Origin: Streptomyces sp. R41
GTDB lineage: Bacteria; Actinomycetota; Actinomycetes; Streptomycetales; Streptomycetaceae
Length of the DNA: 64,000 nucleotides
Reading direction: 5' to 3'
Assembly (NCBI RefSeq): GCF_041053055.1
Contig: NZ_CP163443.1
Coordinates: 2,356,001 to 2,420,000, forward strand
Of the stretch, positions 34,862 through 43,890 are shown piece by piece; within the stretch, counting starts at the first letter, position 1; each line of letters begins with the position of its first letter. Position numbers and translations under genes: made by a program. Below the pieces are notes generated by a model that saw nothing but the letters and a program-made list of their open reading frames with translations, was not told where the DNA came from and searched no databases.

Positions 34862-35650
34862 TTACTCTCCGAATCCAACCGATTCCAGGGCGAGTTGGAC
34901 AACTGGTGTGGTGGTGGGCTGTACTGAGCCCCCGTGAGGTTCGACAGTCACAGCGAGTGACGTCGCATTCGTATTCAGTCCGTCGGCGACCAAGGGCGTG
35001 TCGCTGTCGAAGAGCCCCAGGGAGCGCGGATTCTCGCCCGGGCGCATGAGCCACAGCTGGTGCACCCGCCCTCCGGAGGGAGTGCCGAGTCCGCTCACCG
35101 TCACGACGGCGCGCCGCTCCGACGCGGAGGCGACAACTCCGATTCCGCGTCCCTGTGCGTCCCGTTCACTGGTCGCGCGTGCGTCGGGTGCCGCGAGAAC
35201 GTGGGCGATCTCACGTGCCTGGGCGCGCTCCTGGTCGAGTTCGTCCTGGGTCTGCGTCGCCTGTACGGCGAACAGGGAGGCGACGACGAGGGCCGCGGCG
35301 GCCGTGGTGGTGGCGAGCGGGGCGAGGAGGGGCCGGAAGCGGGGGGCACGCGCGCGTGAGGGCTGCTGGGGGGCACGCGTGCGTGGTGCCTCCTGGCGCG
35401 GCGCCTCCTGCGGTGTGGTGCGTACGGCGGTCAGCACCCGGTCCCGCAGCGCGGCCGGCGCCGGCGCCGCCGTCGACCAGGCGAGCCGCACCGCGTCCTC
35501 GGTCAGCGCCCGCACCTCGGCGGCGCAGCGCACACAGCCACGCAAGTGGCGTTCGAAGCGGCGGCGCTCGTCGGGTTCGAGGGCGTCGAGGGCGTAGGGG
35601 GCGGCGAGGGAGTGCAGATCGCGGCGCAGGAAGCGGTCGAGCAGGCTCAT
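34862..35650 (-). CDS. RskA-like anti-sigma factor
   Basis: A 262-residue membrane anti-sigma factor. The N-terminal zinc-binding anti-sigma domain has His35, Cys39 and Cys42 in RHLRGCVRC (HxxxCxxC), with His13 in the HSLAAPYALDALEPDE helix as a likely fourth ligand. One membrane helix (about 105-127, LLAPLATTTAAAALVVASLF) is followed by an extracytoplasmic RskA domain with VVTVSGLGTPSGGRVHQLWL. It should hold the adjacent sigma factor inactive until regulated proteolysis. GGGGGAGG lies 6 bp before the ATG. Its start overlaps the stop of a 32-codon ORF (ATGA). Confidence 0.93.
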   Translation of the reverse strand: MSLLDRFLRRDLHSLAAPYALDALEPDERRRFERHLRGCVRCAAEVRALTEDAVRLAWSTAAPAPAALRDRVLTAVRTTPQEAPRQEAPRTRAPQQPSRARAPRFRPLLAPLATTTAAAALVVASLFAVQATQTQDELDQERAQAREIAHVLAAPDARATSERDAQGRGIGVVASASERRAVVTVSGLGTPSGGRVHQLWLMRPGENPRSLGLFDSDTPLVADGLNTNATSLAVTVEPHGGSVQPTTTPVVQLALESVGFGE

Positions 35651-35745
35651 GCGATGCCTCCCCCGAGGTAGCGGGCGCCACTGGGACGAGCCGGGGAGCC
35701 ACCCCGGCCGTGCTGGGCGCCACCGGGGCGGTACAGGGCGCTCAT
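35647..35745 (-). CDS. 32-codon ORF translationally coupled between sigma and anti-sigma genes
   Basis: A reading frame of 32 codons starts with ATG at 35745, overlapping the sigma-factor stop (ATGA), and ends with TGA at 35647-35649, overlapping the anti-sigma start (ATGA). GGAGG lies 6 bp before its ATG, a textbook ribosome site. The peptide begins MSALYRPGGAQHGRGGSP and ends GARYLGGGIA: Gly-rich, basic, no membrane segment. It may be a real microprotein, or a coupling cistron that passes ribosomes from sigma to anti-sigma. Coding status is not proven by composition. Confidence 0.55.
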   Translation of the reverse strand: MSALYRPGGAQHGRGGSPARPSGARYLGGGIA

Positions 35746-36284
35746 GCGGCACCTCCCAGGCATTCGCGCAGGCGCGTGAGGCCGTCGCGCATTCGGGTCT
35801 TGACGGTGCCCAGGGGCAGCTTGAGCCTTTCGGCCACTTCACGGTACGTGTAGCCGTCGTAGTAGGCGAGGGTGACCGACTGGCGTTGCAGGGCGGTGAG
35901 CCGGTCGAGGCAGCGCCGCACCCACTCGCGTTCGAGCCCGGCCTCGACCTCCTCGGCGACCTGGTCGAAGGCGGGGTGATGAGCCCGCCGCCCCTCGCGC
36001 TGCTCGCGTTCGGTGGCCGCGCGGGCGCTGCGGACCCGGTCGACGGCGCGGCGGTGCGCGAGGGTGAGGATCCAGGACAGGGCGCTGCCGCGTCCGGGGT
36101 CGAACCGCGCGGCGGAGCGCCAGAGTTCGAGCAGCACCTCCTGGGCCACCTCCTCCGTCTGTGCCGGGTCCCGGACCACTCGGCGCACCAGACCGAACAC
36201 CGGCCCGGACACCAGTCCGTACAGCTCCTCGAATGCCTTCTGGTCACCTCCGGCCACGAGCACCAGAAGTTCGTCCGCCTCCAC
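35742..36284 (-). CDS. SigK-like ECF sigma factor
   Basis: A 180-residue ECF sigma factor. Region 2 includes FEELYGLVSGPVFGLVRRVV, DPAQTEEVAQEVLLELWRSA and ALSWILTLAHRRAVDRVRSA. Region 4 has LTALQRQSVTLAYYDGYTYR, EVAERLKLPLGTVKTRMRDG and LTRLRECL. Its closest known type is the SigK (ECF19) group, which pairs with RskA anti-sigma factors. GTG at 36284 is preferred because GAGAGGGGG precedes it by 4 bp. A CCATCC-N15-GCGAAC promoter faces this gene at 36330-36356, consistent with autoregulation. Confidence 0.9.
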   Translation of the reverse strand: MEADELLVLVAGGDQKAFEELYGLVSGPVFGLVRRVVRDPAQTEEVAQEVLLELWRSAARFDPGRGSALSWILTLAHRRAVDRVRSARAATEREQREGRRAHHPAFDQVAEEVEAGLEREWVRRCLDRLTALQRQSVTLAYYDGYTYREVAERLKLPLGTVKTRMRDGLTRLRECLGGAA

Positions 36285-36329
36285 CCGTCCCCCTCTCCGG
36301 CCGCACACGGCCCGTCCTTTCCCCTACGT

Positions 36330-36356
36330 GTTCGCAGCGAGCGTGTCTATGGATGG
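36330..36356 (-). promoter_or_regulatory. SigK-type promoter driving the sigma operon
   Basis: On the minus strand: CCATCC (36351-36356), 15-nt spacer, GCGAAC (36330-36335), then about 45 nt to the GTG. The Mycobacterium tuberculosis SigK consensus as I recall it is CCATCC-N16/17-CCGAAT; the -35 is exact and the -10 keeps the CGAA core. Confidence 0.6.
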
Positions 36357-36459
36357 GGTTACGGATCAGCGAACCGAAAACGCGGGTCCGCGAGCCAACA
36401 AACGCCCTCGTCGATGAAACAAGCCGACGAAGCCGCCGTAAGAACGTTTGGGATTCGAC

Positions 36460-36486
36460 CAATCCACCCCGGCGACCGCTCCGAAT
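36460..36486 (+). promoter_or_regulatory. SigK-type promoter driving the DUF4331 operon
   Basis: On the plus strand: CAATCC (36460-36465), 15-nt spacer, CCGAAT (36481-36486), then 38 nt to the ATG. The -10 is an exact match to the SigK consensus as I recall it and the -35 differs at one position. The spacer equals that of the divergent promoter at 36330-36356. Confidence 0.62.
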
Positions 36487-36524
36487 GGCGTGCGTCAGGC
36501 AATTGGGACGTGAGGACGGACGGC

Positions 36525-38063
36525 ATGACACCTTTCTCCAGGAGCGGCGCGGGACGCAGGAGTCTCGCGACCCTCGTATGTGGTGCGCTGGCCGCCGGGG
36601 GGCTCGCAGCCGCCGGCATGACCGCGCTGGAACCGGGGGCGGCCTCCGCCTCCAGCCACCGGGAGGCCCCGCTGATCTCGGGGCAGCCCCAGTACGACAA
36701 CACGGACGTGTACGCGTTCGTGAGCCCCGACAAGCCCAACACCACGACCATCGTGGCGAACTGGATCCCCTTCGAGGAACCGGCCGGCGGACCGAACTTC
36801 TACACCTTCGCCGATGACGCCCAGTACGACATCCACATCGACAACAACGGTGACGCGCAGGGCGAGTTGGTCTACCGCTACACCTTCAAGACGCACCGCA
36901 AGAACGGCGACACCTTCCTCTACAACACGGGTCCGGTCACCAGCCTCGACGACCCGGACCTGAACATCACGCAGACGTACGACATCGATCTGCTGCGGCT
37001 GCACAACCAGAAGCTGGTGTCGCGGACCAAGGTCGCCGACGACGTTCCGGTGGCCCCGTCGAACGTCGGCAAGGCGTCGATGCCGGACTACGGCAAGCTG
37101 CGCGACCAAGCCGTCTACAAGCTCGCCGGCGGTTCCACGACGTTCGCCGGGCAGGCGGATGACCCGTTCTTCCTGGACCTGCGCGTCTTCGACCTGCTGT
37201 ACGGCGGGAACCTGACCGAGGTCGGGCGGGACACCCTCAAGGGCTACAACGTCAACTCGATAGCCCTGCAGGTCCCGAACGACATGATCCGTGAGTCGGC
37301 CGGACAGCCGGTCGTGGGCATCTGGTCCACCACCCAGCGCAAGGACGCGCACGGCGACTGGACGCAGGTCTCCCGGCTCGGCATGCCGCTGGTCAACGAG
37401 GTCGTCAACCCGCAGAAGGACAAGGACAAGTTCAACGCGTCCGCGCCGTGGAACGACGGCCAGTTCCTGAAGAACGTGACCAACCCGGAGCTGCCGAAGC
37501 TCATCGAGGCGATCTACAAGATCAAGGCCCCGGCGGAGCCCCGCAACGACCTGGTCGACGTCTTCCTGAAGGGCGTGAAGGGCCTCAACCAGCCGCCCAA
37601 TGTGCGCCCGGCGGAGGAGCTGCGGCTCAACACCTCGATCAAGCCCACCATGCATCCCAAGCGGCTCGGTGTGCTCGACGGCGACAACGCGGGCTTCCCG
37701 AACGGACGTCGGCTCACCGACGACGTGATCGACGCCTCGCTCCAGGTCGTCGAGGGTGAACTGGTCGGGTCCAAGAACGACTTGGGCGACGCGGTCGACA
37801 AGAACGACAAGAAGTTCGAGAACTACTTCCCGTACGTGGCCGAGCCGACCTCGGGTTCGCGCGGACCGCTCGCCAAGGGCACGACCAGCGGGACCGATGT
37901 GCGCAACCAGCTGGGTGACGCTCTGAAGCCCGCGGGATCCTCCGGCGGCGGCACCGACACCACGCTGATCGCGGCCTCCGCGGCGGCGGGCGCGGCCGGG
38001 TTCCTGCTGATCGCCACCGGCCTCATGTGGTGGCGCCGGCGGATGCACAACCGGGCCTACTGA
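36525..38063 (+). CDS. DUF4331 membrane-anchored extracellular protein
   Basis: A 512-residue protein with a signal peptide (about 1-42, ending GAASASSHREAPL), a large DUF4331 domain starting SSHREAPLISGQPQYDNTDV, and a C-terminal membrane helix (LIAASAAAGAAGFLLIATGL) with a WWRRRMHNR cytoplasmic tail. The mature N-terminus begins with a SSHREAP segment that is the family hallmark. Function unknown. GAGGA lies 8 bp before the ATG, and a SigK-like promoter lies upstream. First gene of an operon with a TPR protein and a NicO-type transporter, probably controlled by the divergent ECF sigma factor. Confidence 0.9.
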   Translation: MTPFSRSGAGRRSLATLVCGALAAGGLAAAGMTALEPGAASASSHREAPLISGQPQYDNTDVYAFVSPDKPNTTTIVANWIPFEEPAGGPNFYTFADDAQYDIHIDNNGDAQGELVYRYTFKTHRKNGDTFLYNTGPVTSLDDPDLNITQTYDIDLLRLHNQKLVSRTKVADDVPVAPSNVGKASMPDYGKLRDQAVYKLAGGSTTFAGQADDPFFLDLRVFDLLYGGNLTEVGRDTLKGYNVNSIALQVPNDMIRESAGQPVVGIWSTTQRKDAHGDWTQVSRLGMPLVNEVVNPQKDKDKFNASAPWNDGQFLKNVTNPELPKLIEAIYKIKAPAEPRNDLVDVFLKGVKGLNQPPNVRPAEELRLNTSIKPTMHPKRLGVLDGDNAGFPNGRRLTDDVIDASLQVVEGELVGSKNDLGDAVDKNDKKFENYFPYVAEPTSGSRGPLAKGTTSGTDVRNQLGDALKPAGSSGGGTDTTLIAASAAAGAAGFLLIATGLMWWRRRMHNRAY

Positions 38064-38076
38064 CCCGGTTGCACGA

Positions 38077-38094
38077 CCGGGCCTTCTGGCCCGG
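38077..38094. terminator. weak stem-loop after the DUF4331 gene
   Basis: CCGGGCC-TTCT-GGCCCGG, a 7-bp stem with a 4-nt loop and no T-run, 14 bp after the stop. It could attenuate transcription into the TPR gene or protect the 3' end of the first cistron. Confidence 0.4.
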
Positions 38095-38203
38095 CCCACG
38101 GACTGGCGCGGCCCGCACGTACCCATCCCCCACGGCGCGGGCCGCGCCGCCCCGTCCCACCCCCGCAAGCGACCGTTTCCACCAAGGACTTTGAGGAGAG
38201 GGC

Positions 38204-39700
38204 ATGGCCCCGCGTACGAACGAGAGCGCGACGACGGACGCCGAGGAGGCCACGCCCGACACCAGCACCACGGGCGCCACGGAAGCGACCGACACCAGCA
38301 CCACGGGGGCCACGGAAGCGACCGGCGACGAGCGCGTCGCCGCCGTGCGACGGCTGTCGGCGTCCCAGCGACGTTGGCGTGCGGCCCAACTCACCGCCTG
38401 CGCCGCCGCGTTGGCTGTCGCGCTCACCGCGGGTGCGGTGGTGCTCGGGGCCGTCCGGGACGGCGGAACCACCACCTCCACCGTGGCGTCCGCGCCCAGC
38501 GGCGTATCGCCGCAGTTGCTCGCCAGTGGGGATCTGGACGCGAGCATCACCTCTCTGCAGGCCCATCTCAAGGATCAGCCGAAGGACTTCGGCGGCTGGG
38601 CCACGCTCGGGCTCGCGTACGTGGAGCAGGCCCGCACGAAGGGCGATCCCTCCCGGTATCCGCAGGCCGAACAGGCGCTGGACCGATCCCTGGAGCTGCG
38701 CCCCGACAACGAGTCCGCGCTCGCCGGACGCGCCGCCCTCGCCGCCGCGCGGCACGACTTCACCGGCGCCCTGAAGTACGCGGACAAGGTGCTGAAGGAG
38801 AACCCGTACAGTGAGCGCGCCCTGTGCTCCCGCATCGACGCCCTCGTCGAACTCGGGCGCTACGACGAGGCGTCGAAGGCCGCCGACCTGGCCGACTCGC
38901 GCCGCCCGGGCGTGCCCGTCTTCACGCGGTACGCCTATGTGCGCGAGCTGCGCGGCGATGTGAAGACCGCCCGCAGGGTCCTTCAGCAGGCGCTCAGCAC
39001 GGCCACGACCCGCGGCGACGTCTCCTACGTGGCGACCGCCCTCGGGCAACTCGCCTGGAACCAGGGTCAGTACGGCACGGCACTCACGTACTACGCGCGG
39101 GCGCTCGGCGCCGACGACACCTATCTCCCCGCACTCGAAGGCCGCGCCCGCGCCCAGGCGGCGCAAGGGGACCGCGCGGCGGCGATCCGCGGCATGGAGC
39201 AGGTCGTGGACCGCTATCCGCTGCCCCAACCCCTCGTGGAACTGGGCGAGCTGTACGAGGCGCGCGGCAAGAAGGGCGATTCCCAGCAGGCCCACGACCA
39301 GTACTCCCTGGTGAACGCCTGGGTCTCGCTGGCCCGCGCCAACGGTGTCAACGCCGATCTCGACACCGCCCTGGCCGCCGCCGACCACGGCGACCGCGAG
39401 GCCGCGCTGAAGGCAGCCCGCGCCGAGTGGGCCCGCCGTCACACCGTGCACACCGCGGATGCCCTCGCCTGGGCCCTGCACGTCAACGGCCGCGACGGGG
39501 AAGCCCTGCCGTACGCCCGCCGGGCCACGGCCACCGGCTACCGCAACGCGTCCTTCCTCTACCACCGCGGCATGATCGAGCGCGCCACCGGCCACTCGAA
39601 GGAGGCCCGGGCCTCGCTGACGTCGGCCCTCGACCTGAACCCGGGCTTCTCGCCGCTGGGCGCCCGTGCGGCCCGTGAGGCACTGGAGGCCGCGAAGTGA
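38204..39700 (+). CDS. TPR-repeat membrane protein
   Basis: A 498-residue protein. It has a Thr/Ala/Glu-rich cytoplasmic start with a duplicated TSTTGATEAT block, one membrane helix (about 66-86, AALAVALTAGAVVLGAVRDG), then tetratricopeptide repeats across the rest. Recognisable TPR units include AEQALDRSLELRPDNESALA, ALKYADKVLKENPYSERALC and ALTYYARALGADDTYLPALE. TPRs mediate protein-protein contacts, here probably outside the membrane. GAGGAG lies 6 bp before the ATG. Its last 4 bp overlap the following transporter gene start (ATGA-type). Confidence 0.9.
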   Translation: MAPRTNESATTDAEEATPDTSTTGATEATDTSTTGATEATGDERVAAVRRLSASQRRWRAAQLTACAAALAVALTAGAVVLGAVRDGGTTTSTVASAPSGVSPQLLASGDLDASITSLQAHLKDQPKDFGGWATLGLAYVEQARTKGDPSRYPQAEQALDRSLELRPDNESALAGRAALAAARHDFTGALKYADKVLKENPYSERALCSRIDALVELGRYDEASKAADLADSRRPGVPVFTRYAYVRELRGDVKTARRVLQQALSTATTRGDVSYVATALGQLAWNQGQYGTALTYYARALGADDTYLPALEGRARAQAAQGDRAAAIRGMEQVVDRYPLPQPLVELGELYEARGKKGDSQQAHDQYSLVNAWVSLARANGVNADLDTALAAADHGDREAALKAARAEWARRHTVHTADALAWALHVNGRDGEALPYARRATATGYRNASFLYHRGMIERATGHSKEARASLTSALDLNPGFSPLGARAAREALEAAK

Positions 39701-41383
39701 AGCCCCGTCGCGTCCTCGCCTCCTGTGCGGCCGTCCTCACCGCCGCCTGCGCGCTCGTGCTCGTACCCACCGGGGCCGCGAGCGCGCACCCGCTCGGCAA
39801 CTTCACCGTCAACCGGTACGACGGGCTCGTCGCCGCCCCCGGGCAGCTCAGGGTCGACCACGTCGAGGACCTCGCGGAGATCCCGGCCACGCAGGCCCAG
39901 CCGCAGATCAAGAAGCTCGGTATGACGGACTGGGCCCGCGAGCGGTGCGCGTCGGCCGCGCGTGGCAGCGAGGTCACCGTCGGCGGGCGCGAGGTGCCGC
40001 TCGCCGTCGGCGCGAGCCACGCACGCGTGCGGCCCGGGCAGGCGGGCCTCAACACCCTGCGTGTGGAGTGCCGGTTGACGGCGCCGCTGCCCAAGGGTGG
40101 CACCGTTTCGCTCGGCTTCCACGGCGCCGGGGCCGACCGGGGGCCCGGCTGGCGCGAGATCACCGCGCGCGGCGACCGGATGACGCTCACCTCGTCGGAC
40201 GTACCGAAGAAGTCGGTGTCCAAGGAGCTGACCGACTACCCCAAGGCGCTGCTCTCCTCGCCGGCCGACACCGCGACCGCGTCCTTGCGGATCCGCCCCG
40301 GCGGTCCCGCTCTTGTCGAGGAGCGGCGGGACGCGCCCGCCGCCTCCGTACTGCCGCGCGGCGCCGACCGCTGGACCCAGGCGCTCGACGGCCTGGTCGC
40401 CCGCCATGATCTGACGTTCGGTTTCGCCGCCCTCGCCCTGCTCATCTCGGTGGGCCTGGGCGCGATGCACGCGCTCGCGCCGGGCCACGGCAAGACCCTG
40501 ATGGCCGCGACGGCGGCGGCACGCGGCGGCCGGGCGCGTCTGAAGGACGTCCTGCCGCTGGCCGCCTCCGTGACGGTCACCCACACCCTGGGCGTCGTCG
40601 CCCTCGGCCTCCTGGTCACGGCCGGTTCGGCCGCGGCGCCCTCCGTGATCGCGTGGCTCGGCATCGCGAGCGGCGTCCTGGTGACGATCGCGGGCATGAC
40701 GCTCCTTCGACGGGCCTGGCGCAACCGCGCAAATGGGCACGGGCACTCCCATGGTCACGGACATACGCACGACCATGCCCCCGGTCACGACCACACGCAC
40801 GACCACGACCGTGACCACGGGCATACGCACGACCACAACCACGACCACCCACACCATCCTCACGAGCACGCAGAAGAGCACGAACGCCCCTTGGTCCTCG
40901 CACACGCCCACGCATCCCCGGCGACGGACACCGAAAGCGGGCCCCACCCCCACGGTCGCCCGCATACGCACACCCCCCCGCCCCCTCCCCCACCCTCGAA
41001 ACACCCACGGCGGCTTCACCCACACCCACTCCACCGCCCCCACTGTCCGCGGCACGATCCTGCTCGGCTTCGCCGGGGGCCTCGTGCCCAGCCCGTCCGC
41101 CGTCGTCGTACTCGTCGGCGCCGCGGCCCTGGGACAGGCCTGGTTCGGTCTCCTCCTCGTCCTCGCGTACGGCGTCGGGCTCGCCCTGACGCTCACGGCG
41201 GCCGGGTTCGCCGTCGTCAAGCTGGGCGGCGGGATGACCCGGGCCCTGGCCAAGCGTCCGCGGTGGGCCGGGGGACCCATGGCGGCCCTGTTGCGCAGGA
41301 CCGCACCGCTGGGATCGGCGTTCGTCGTCGTAGCGCTTGGGGCTGGATTGGTGTTCAAGGGGGCGGCATCCGCACTCGGCTGA
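39697..41383 (+). pseudogene. NicO-type nickel/cobalt transporter gene, frameshifted in a C7 tract
   Basis: The frame from ATG 39697 encodes a signal peptide, an extracellular domain (SAHPLGNFTVNRYDGL onward), membrane helices with GLGAMHALAPGHGKTLMAA and SVTVTHTLGVVALGLLV (the NicO/RcnA H-x-P-GHGK and THT motifs), then a His-rich loop of about 60 residues. Past the poly-C tract at 40973-40979 this frame turns to low-complexity sequence and runs to 41451. The next frame (+1) instead encodes the expected end, TVRGTILLGFAGGLVPSPSA with more helices, to a stop at 41381-41383. One surplus C, either real or a sequencing error, would explain it. The corrected product would be about 560 residues. 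Confidence 0.8.
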
Positions 41384-41428
41384 GCTACTTTTGTGGAGAA
41401 ATCGCGCGGATGCGAATGGGGGACGCAC

Positions 41429-43072
41429 GTGTCCGAAGATCCGGGCAGTGAACGTGTGATCGCGGGGCGCTACCGTCTGCTGTCGCCCTTGGGCGAGGGC
41501 GGCATGGGGACGGTGTGGCGCGCCCGCGACGAGGTGCTGCAGCGCGAGGTCGCCGTCAAGGAGGTCCGCGCCCCGGCCGGGCTTCCGGCGCACGAGGTCG
41601 AGCGGATGTACGCGCGGCTGGAACGCGAGGCCTGGGCCGCCGCCCGTATCTCGAACCGCAACGTGGTGACGGTGTACGACGTGGCCACCGAGGACGGCCG
41701 GCCGTGGATCGTGATGGAGCTGATCCGTGGCCTCGCCCTCTCCGACCTGCTGGACGCCGAAGGCCCGCTGCCTCCGCAGCGGGCCGCGCACATAGGCGCC
41801 GAGGTGCTCGCCGCGCTGCGTTCCGCGCACGAGGCGGGGGTCCTGCACCGCGATGTGAAGCCGGGCAACGTCCTGATGGCGAACGACGGACGGATCGTCC
41901 TCACAGACTTCGGTATCGCGATGGTCGAGGGCAGTTCCGCGCTGACCATGACCGGCGAGGTCATCGGCTCGCCCGAATTCCTCGCTCCGGAGCGGGCGTT
42001 GGGCCGCACACCCGGGCCCGAGTCGGACCTGTGGTCACTCGGGGTGCTCCTGTACGCGGCGGTCGAGGGCAACTCGCCCTTCCGCCAGAACACTCCGCTG
42101 AGCACCCTGCGGGCCATCGTCGACGAGCCGCTTCCGACGCCCCGCCGTGCGGGCTCCCTCGGACCCGTCATCGAGGGGCTGCTCGCCAAGGATCCAGCCG
42201 AGCGGTTGGGCGCCGAACAGGCCGAGCACGAACTGCGGATCATCGCCGCGGGCGGCACTCCGCCCACCCCGACCCGGGGCATGCCGTCCCCGGCACCGCT
42301 CTACGCGCAGACGCGCGCGGCGTCCCCCCAGCCTCCGCCCGGACCGCCGCAACCGCAGGGGTTCGGGCCGGCCTCGGCCACCCTGCCCGCGGCCTCCACC
42401 ACGCCCGAGCCCGCACGCAATCGCCGCGCCGCCGTGGTTCTGATCGCGGGCATGGTCGCACTCGCACTCGCCCTCGGCGGACTGACGTACGCCCTGTTGA
42501 ACCGGGACAGCGGAGGCAACGGCAACGGCGGCCAAGGGACCGCCGGCAACAGCGGTGGCGCCAACAACGGTTCCAGTGGGGGAAGTTCCGGCGGAGGCAA
42601 CACCAACAGCGGGAGCGGCAACACCGGCGCGACCGGCAGAACTCCGTCCACCACCCAGCCCGGTGGGGGGCATTCGACCACGACCCCGCCCGCGCAGTCC
42701 GTGCAGGTGACGGTCGCGGGCCGGCGAACCGACTACTCCGGTGCCTGTCCGCCGCCCGCCGCCCAGGCCCCCGCCTTCACCGCGACCTTCACGGTCGGCC
42801 GCGTGCCGGTGGACGTCGAGTACCGCTGGGTGACGAAGACCGGCGATGTCACGGACCCGGGCTGGAAGACGCTCTCGTTCCCGGCAGGCGGCGGCAAGAC
42901 CCAGCAGAAGACGGTCGTGGCGACGACGTACGACACGAGCGGGACCTTCCAGAACGAGATCAGTGTGGAGGTCCGCAGTCCCGTTCGCACGACGTCCAAC
43001 TCGGTGCCGTTCTCGATCACTTGCGCGACGGAGACCCCGACGGACGAGGCCTCCGCTTCCACGTCACCCTAG
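41429..43072 (+). CDS. PknB-type membrane Ser/Thr protein kinase
   Basis: A 547-residue Hanks-type kinase. Glycine loop LGEGGMGTVW (21-30), catalytic Lys44 in VAVKEV, HRDVKPGNV with Asp142, DFG with Asp160, and the GSPEFLAPE segment replacing APE. A Pro-rich linker leads to one membrane helix (about 331-352, VVLIAGMVALALALGGLTYALL). The outer part is Gly/Asn/Ser-rich followed by a beta domain of about 120 residues with two Cys (SGACPP and SITCATE). No PASTA repeats. The GTG at 41429 has GGGGGA 5 bp upstream. Signal and targets are unknown. Confidence 0.93.
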   Translation: MSEDPGSERVIAGRYRLLSPLGEGGMGTVWRARDEVLQREVAVKEVRAPAGLPAHEVERMYARLEREAWAAARISNRNVVTVYDVATEDGRPWIVMELIRGLALSDLLDAEGPLPPQRAAHIGAEVLAALRSAHEAGVLHRDVKPGNVLMANDGRIVLTDFGIAMVEGSSALTMTGEVIGSPEFLAPERALGRTPGPESDLWSLGVLLYAAVEGNSPFRQNTPLSTLRAIVDEPLPTPRRAGSLGPVIEGLLAKDPAERLGAEQAEHELRIIAAGGTPPTPTRGMPSPAPLYAQTRAASPQPPPGPPQPQGFGPASATLPAASTTPEPARNRRAAVVLIAGMVALALALGGLTYALLNRDSGGNGNGGQGTAGNSGGANNGSSGGSSGGGNTNSGSGNTGATGRTPSTTQPGGGHSTTTPPAQSVQVTVAGRRTDYSGACPPPAAQAPAFTATFTVGRVPVDVEYRWVTKTGDVTDPGWKTLSFPAGGGKTQQKTVVATTYDTSGTFQNEISVEVRSPVRTTSNSVPFSITCATETPTDEASASTSP

Positions 43073-43080
43073 GTGGATGA

Positions 43081-43890
43081 TCAGGCCACGCCGTTCAGGA
43101 CCGGCAGATATCCGCCGGACTGGCCGGCCGCGGTCGGGTGGTACGACTCGCCGATGTTCAGCCAGTTGAGGCTGTGCAGCCAGGCGTCGCTGGAGCAGAT
43201 CTCATGGCCGGTGAAGGTGCCCCTGACGTCGCCGAAGGTGAAGCCGTGGTCGGCTGCGCGCTTGGCGATCGCGCTGTCCAGATAGTCGGCCGCGCCGTTG
43301 ATCGCGGACCGTTTGGTCTCCGAGAGGCCCGCCGCGCAGGAGCCGCTCAGCTTGTAGAAGCGGGGGTAGCCGAGGACGACCACGTGGGCGGCCGGGGCTT
43401 TCGCGCTGATCGCCGAGTAGACGGTGTCGAGTTGGCCGGGGAGCGTCGAGTCGACGTACGCCTTCGCCGTGGCGATCCGCGCGAGGCAGGAGCTGTCGGA
43501 CTGGAGCACACACGTCGTCATGACGTCGGAGAAGCCCGCGTCGTTGCCGCCGATGGTGATGGAGACGAGGCCGGTGGAGGAGTTGAGCGGGCCCAGCTGG
43601 TTCGCCGTCACATCACCCGTTCGAGCGCCCGAGCAGGCGGTGAAGTCGAACGACGAGGGTGAGTGAGCGGCAGCCCAGAGGTAGGGGTACGCCTTCGTGC
43701 TGCGCTTGCAGTCGCCGCTGGCGCTGATGTAGCTGCCCGCGCCGACACCGGAGGAGTAGGAGTCGCCGAGGGCCACATAGCCGGTGGCCGCGGCGGTTTG
43801 GGACGCCTGCGCCGTCGCCGCCCCGGTAAGGGCGAAGCCGACGGCGAGGAGGAGTGAGGTCACGTATGCCGTAATTCGGGAACGTCTCAT
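43081..43890 (-). CDS. secreted SGNH/GDSL lipase-esterase
   Basis: A 269-residue secreted hydrolase. Signal peptide 1-29 (ending TAQAS), block I ALGDSYSSGVGAG with nucleophile Ser44, oxyanion Gly and Asn in SITIGGNDAGF, and catalytic His in ESYHPTAAGQ near the end. Six Cys could form three disulfides, as in the Streptomyces scabies esterase and S. rimosus lipase. GGGAGG lies close before the ATG at 43890, so the longer N-terminal option from 43920 is rejected. Convergent with the kinase gene, 8 bp away. Confidence 0.94.
   Translation of the reverse strand: MRRSRITAYVTSLLLAVGFALTGAATAQASQTAAATGYVALGDSYSSGVGAGSYISASGDCKRSTKAYPYLWAAAHSPSSFDFTACSGARTGDVTANQLGPLNSSTGLVSITIGGNDAGFSDVMTTCVLQSDSSCLARIATAKAYVDSTLPGQLDTVYSAISAKAPAAHVVVLGYPRFYKLSGSCAAGLSETKRSAINGAADYLDSAIAKRAADHGFTFGDVRGTFTGHEICSSDAWLHSLNWLNIGESYHPTAAGQSGGYLPVLNGVA

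Noticed and set aside
36495..38168. 557-codon minus-strand frame opposite the DUF4331 gene
   Set aside because: No motif, Val/Arg/Gly-rich; the DUF4331 frame has signal peptide, hallmark start and membrane anchor.
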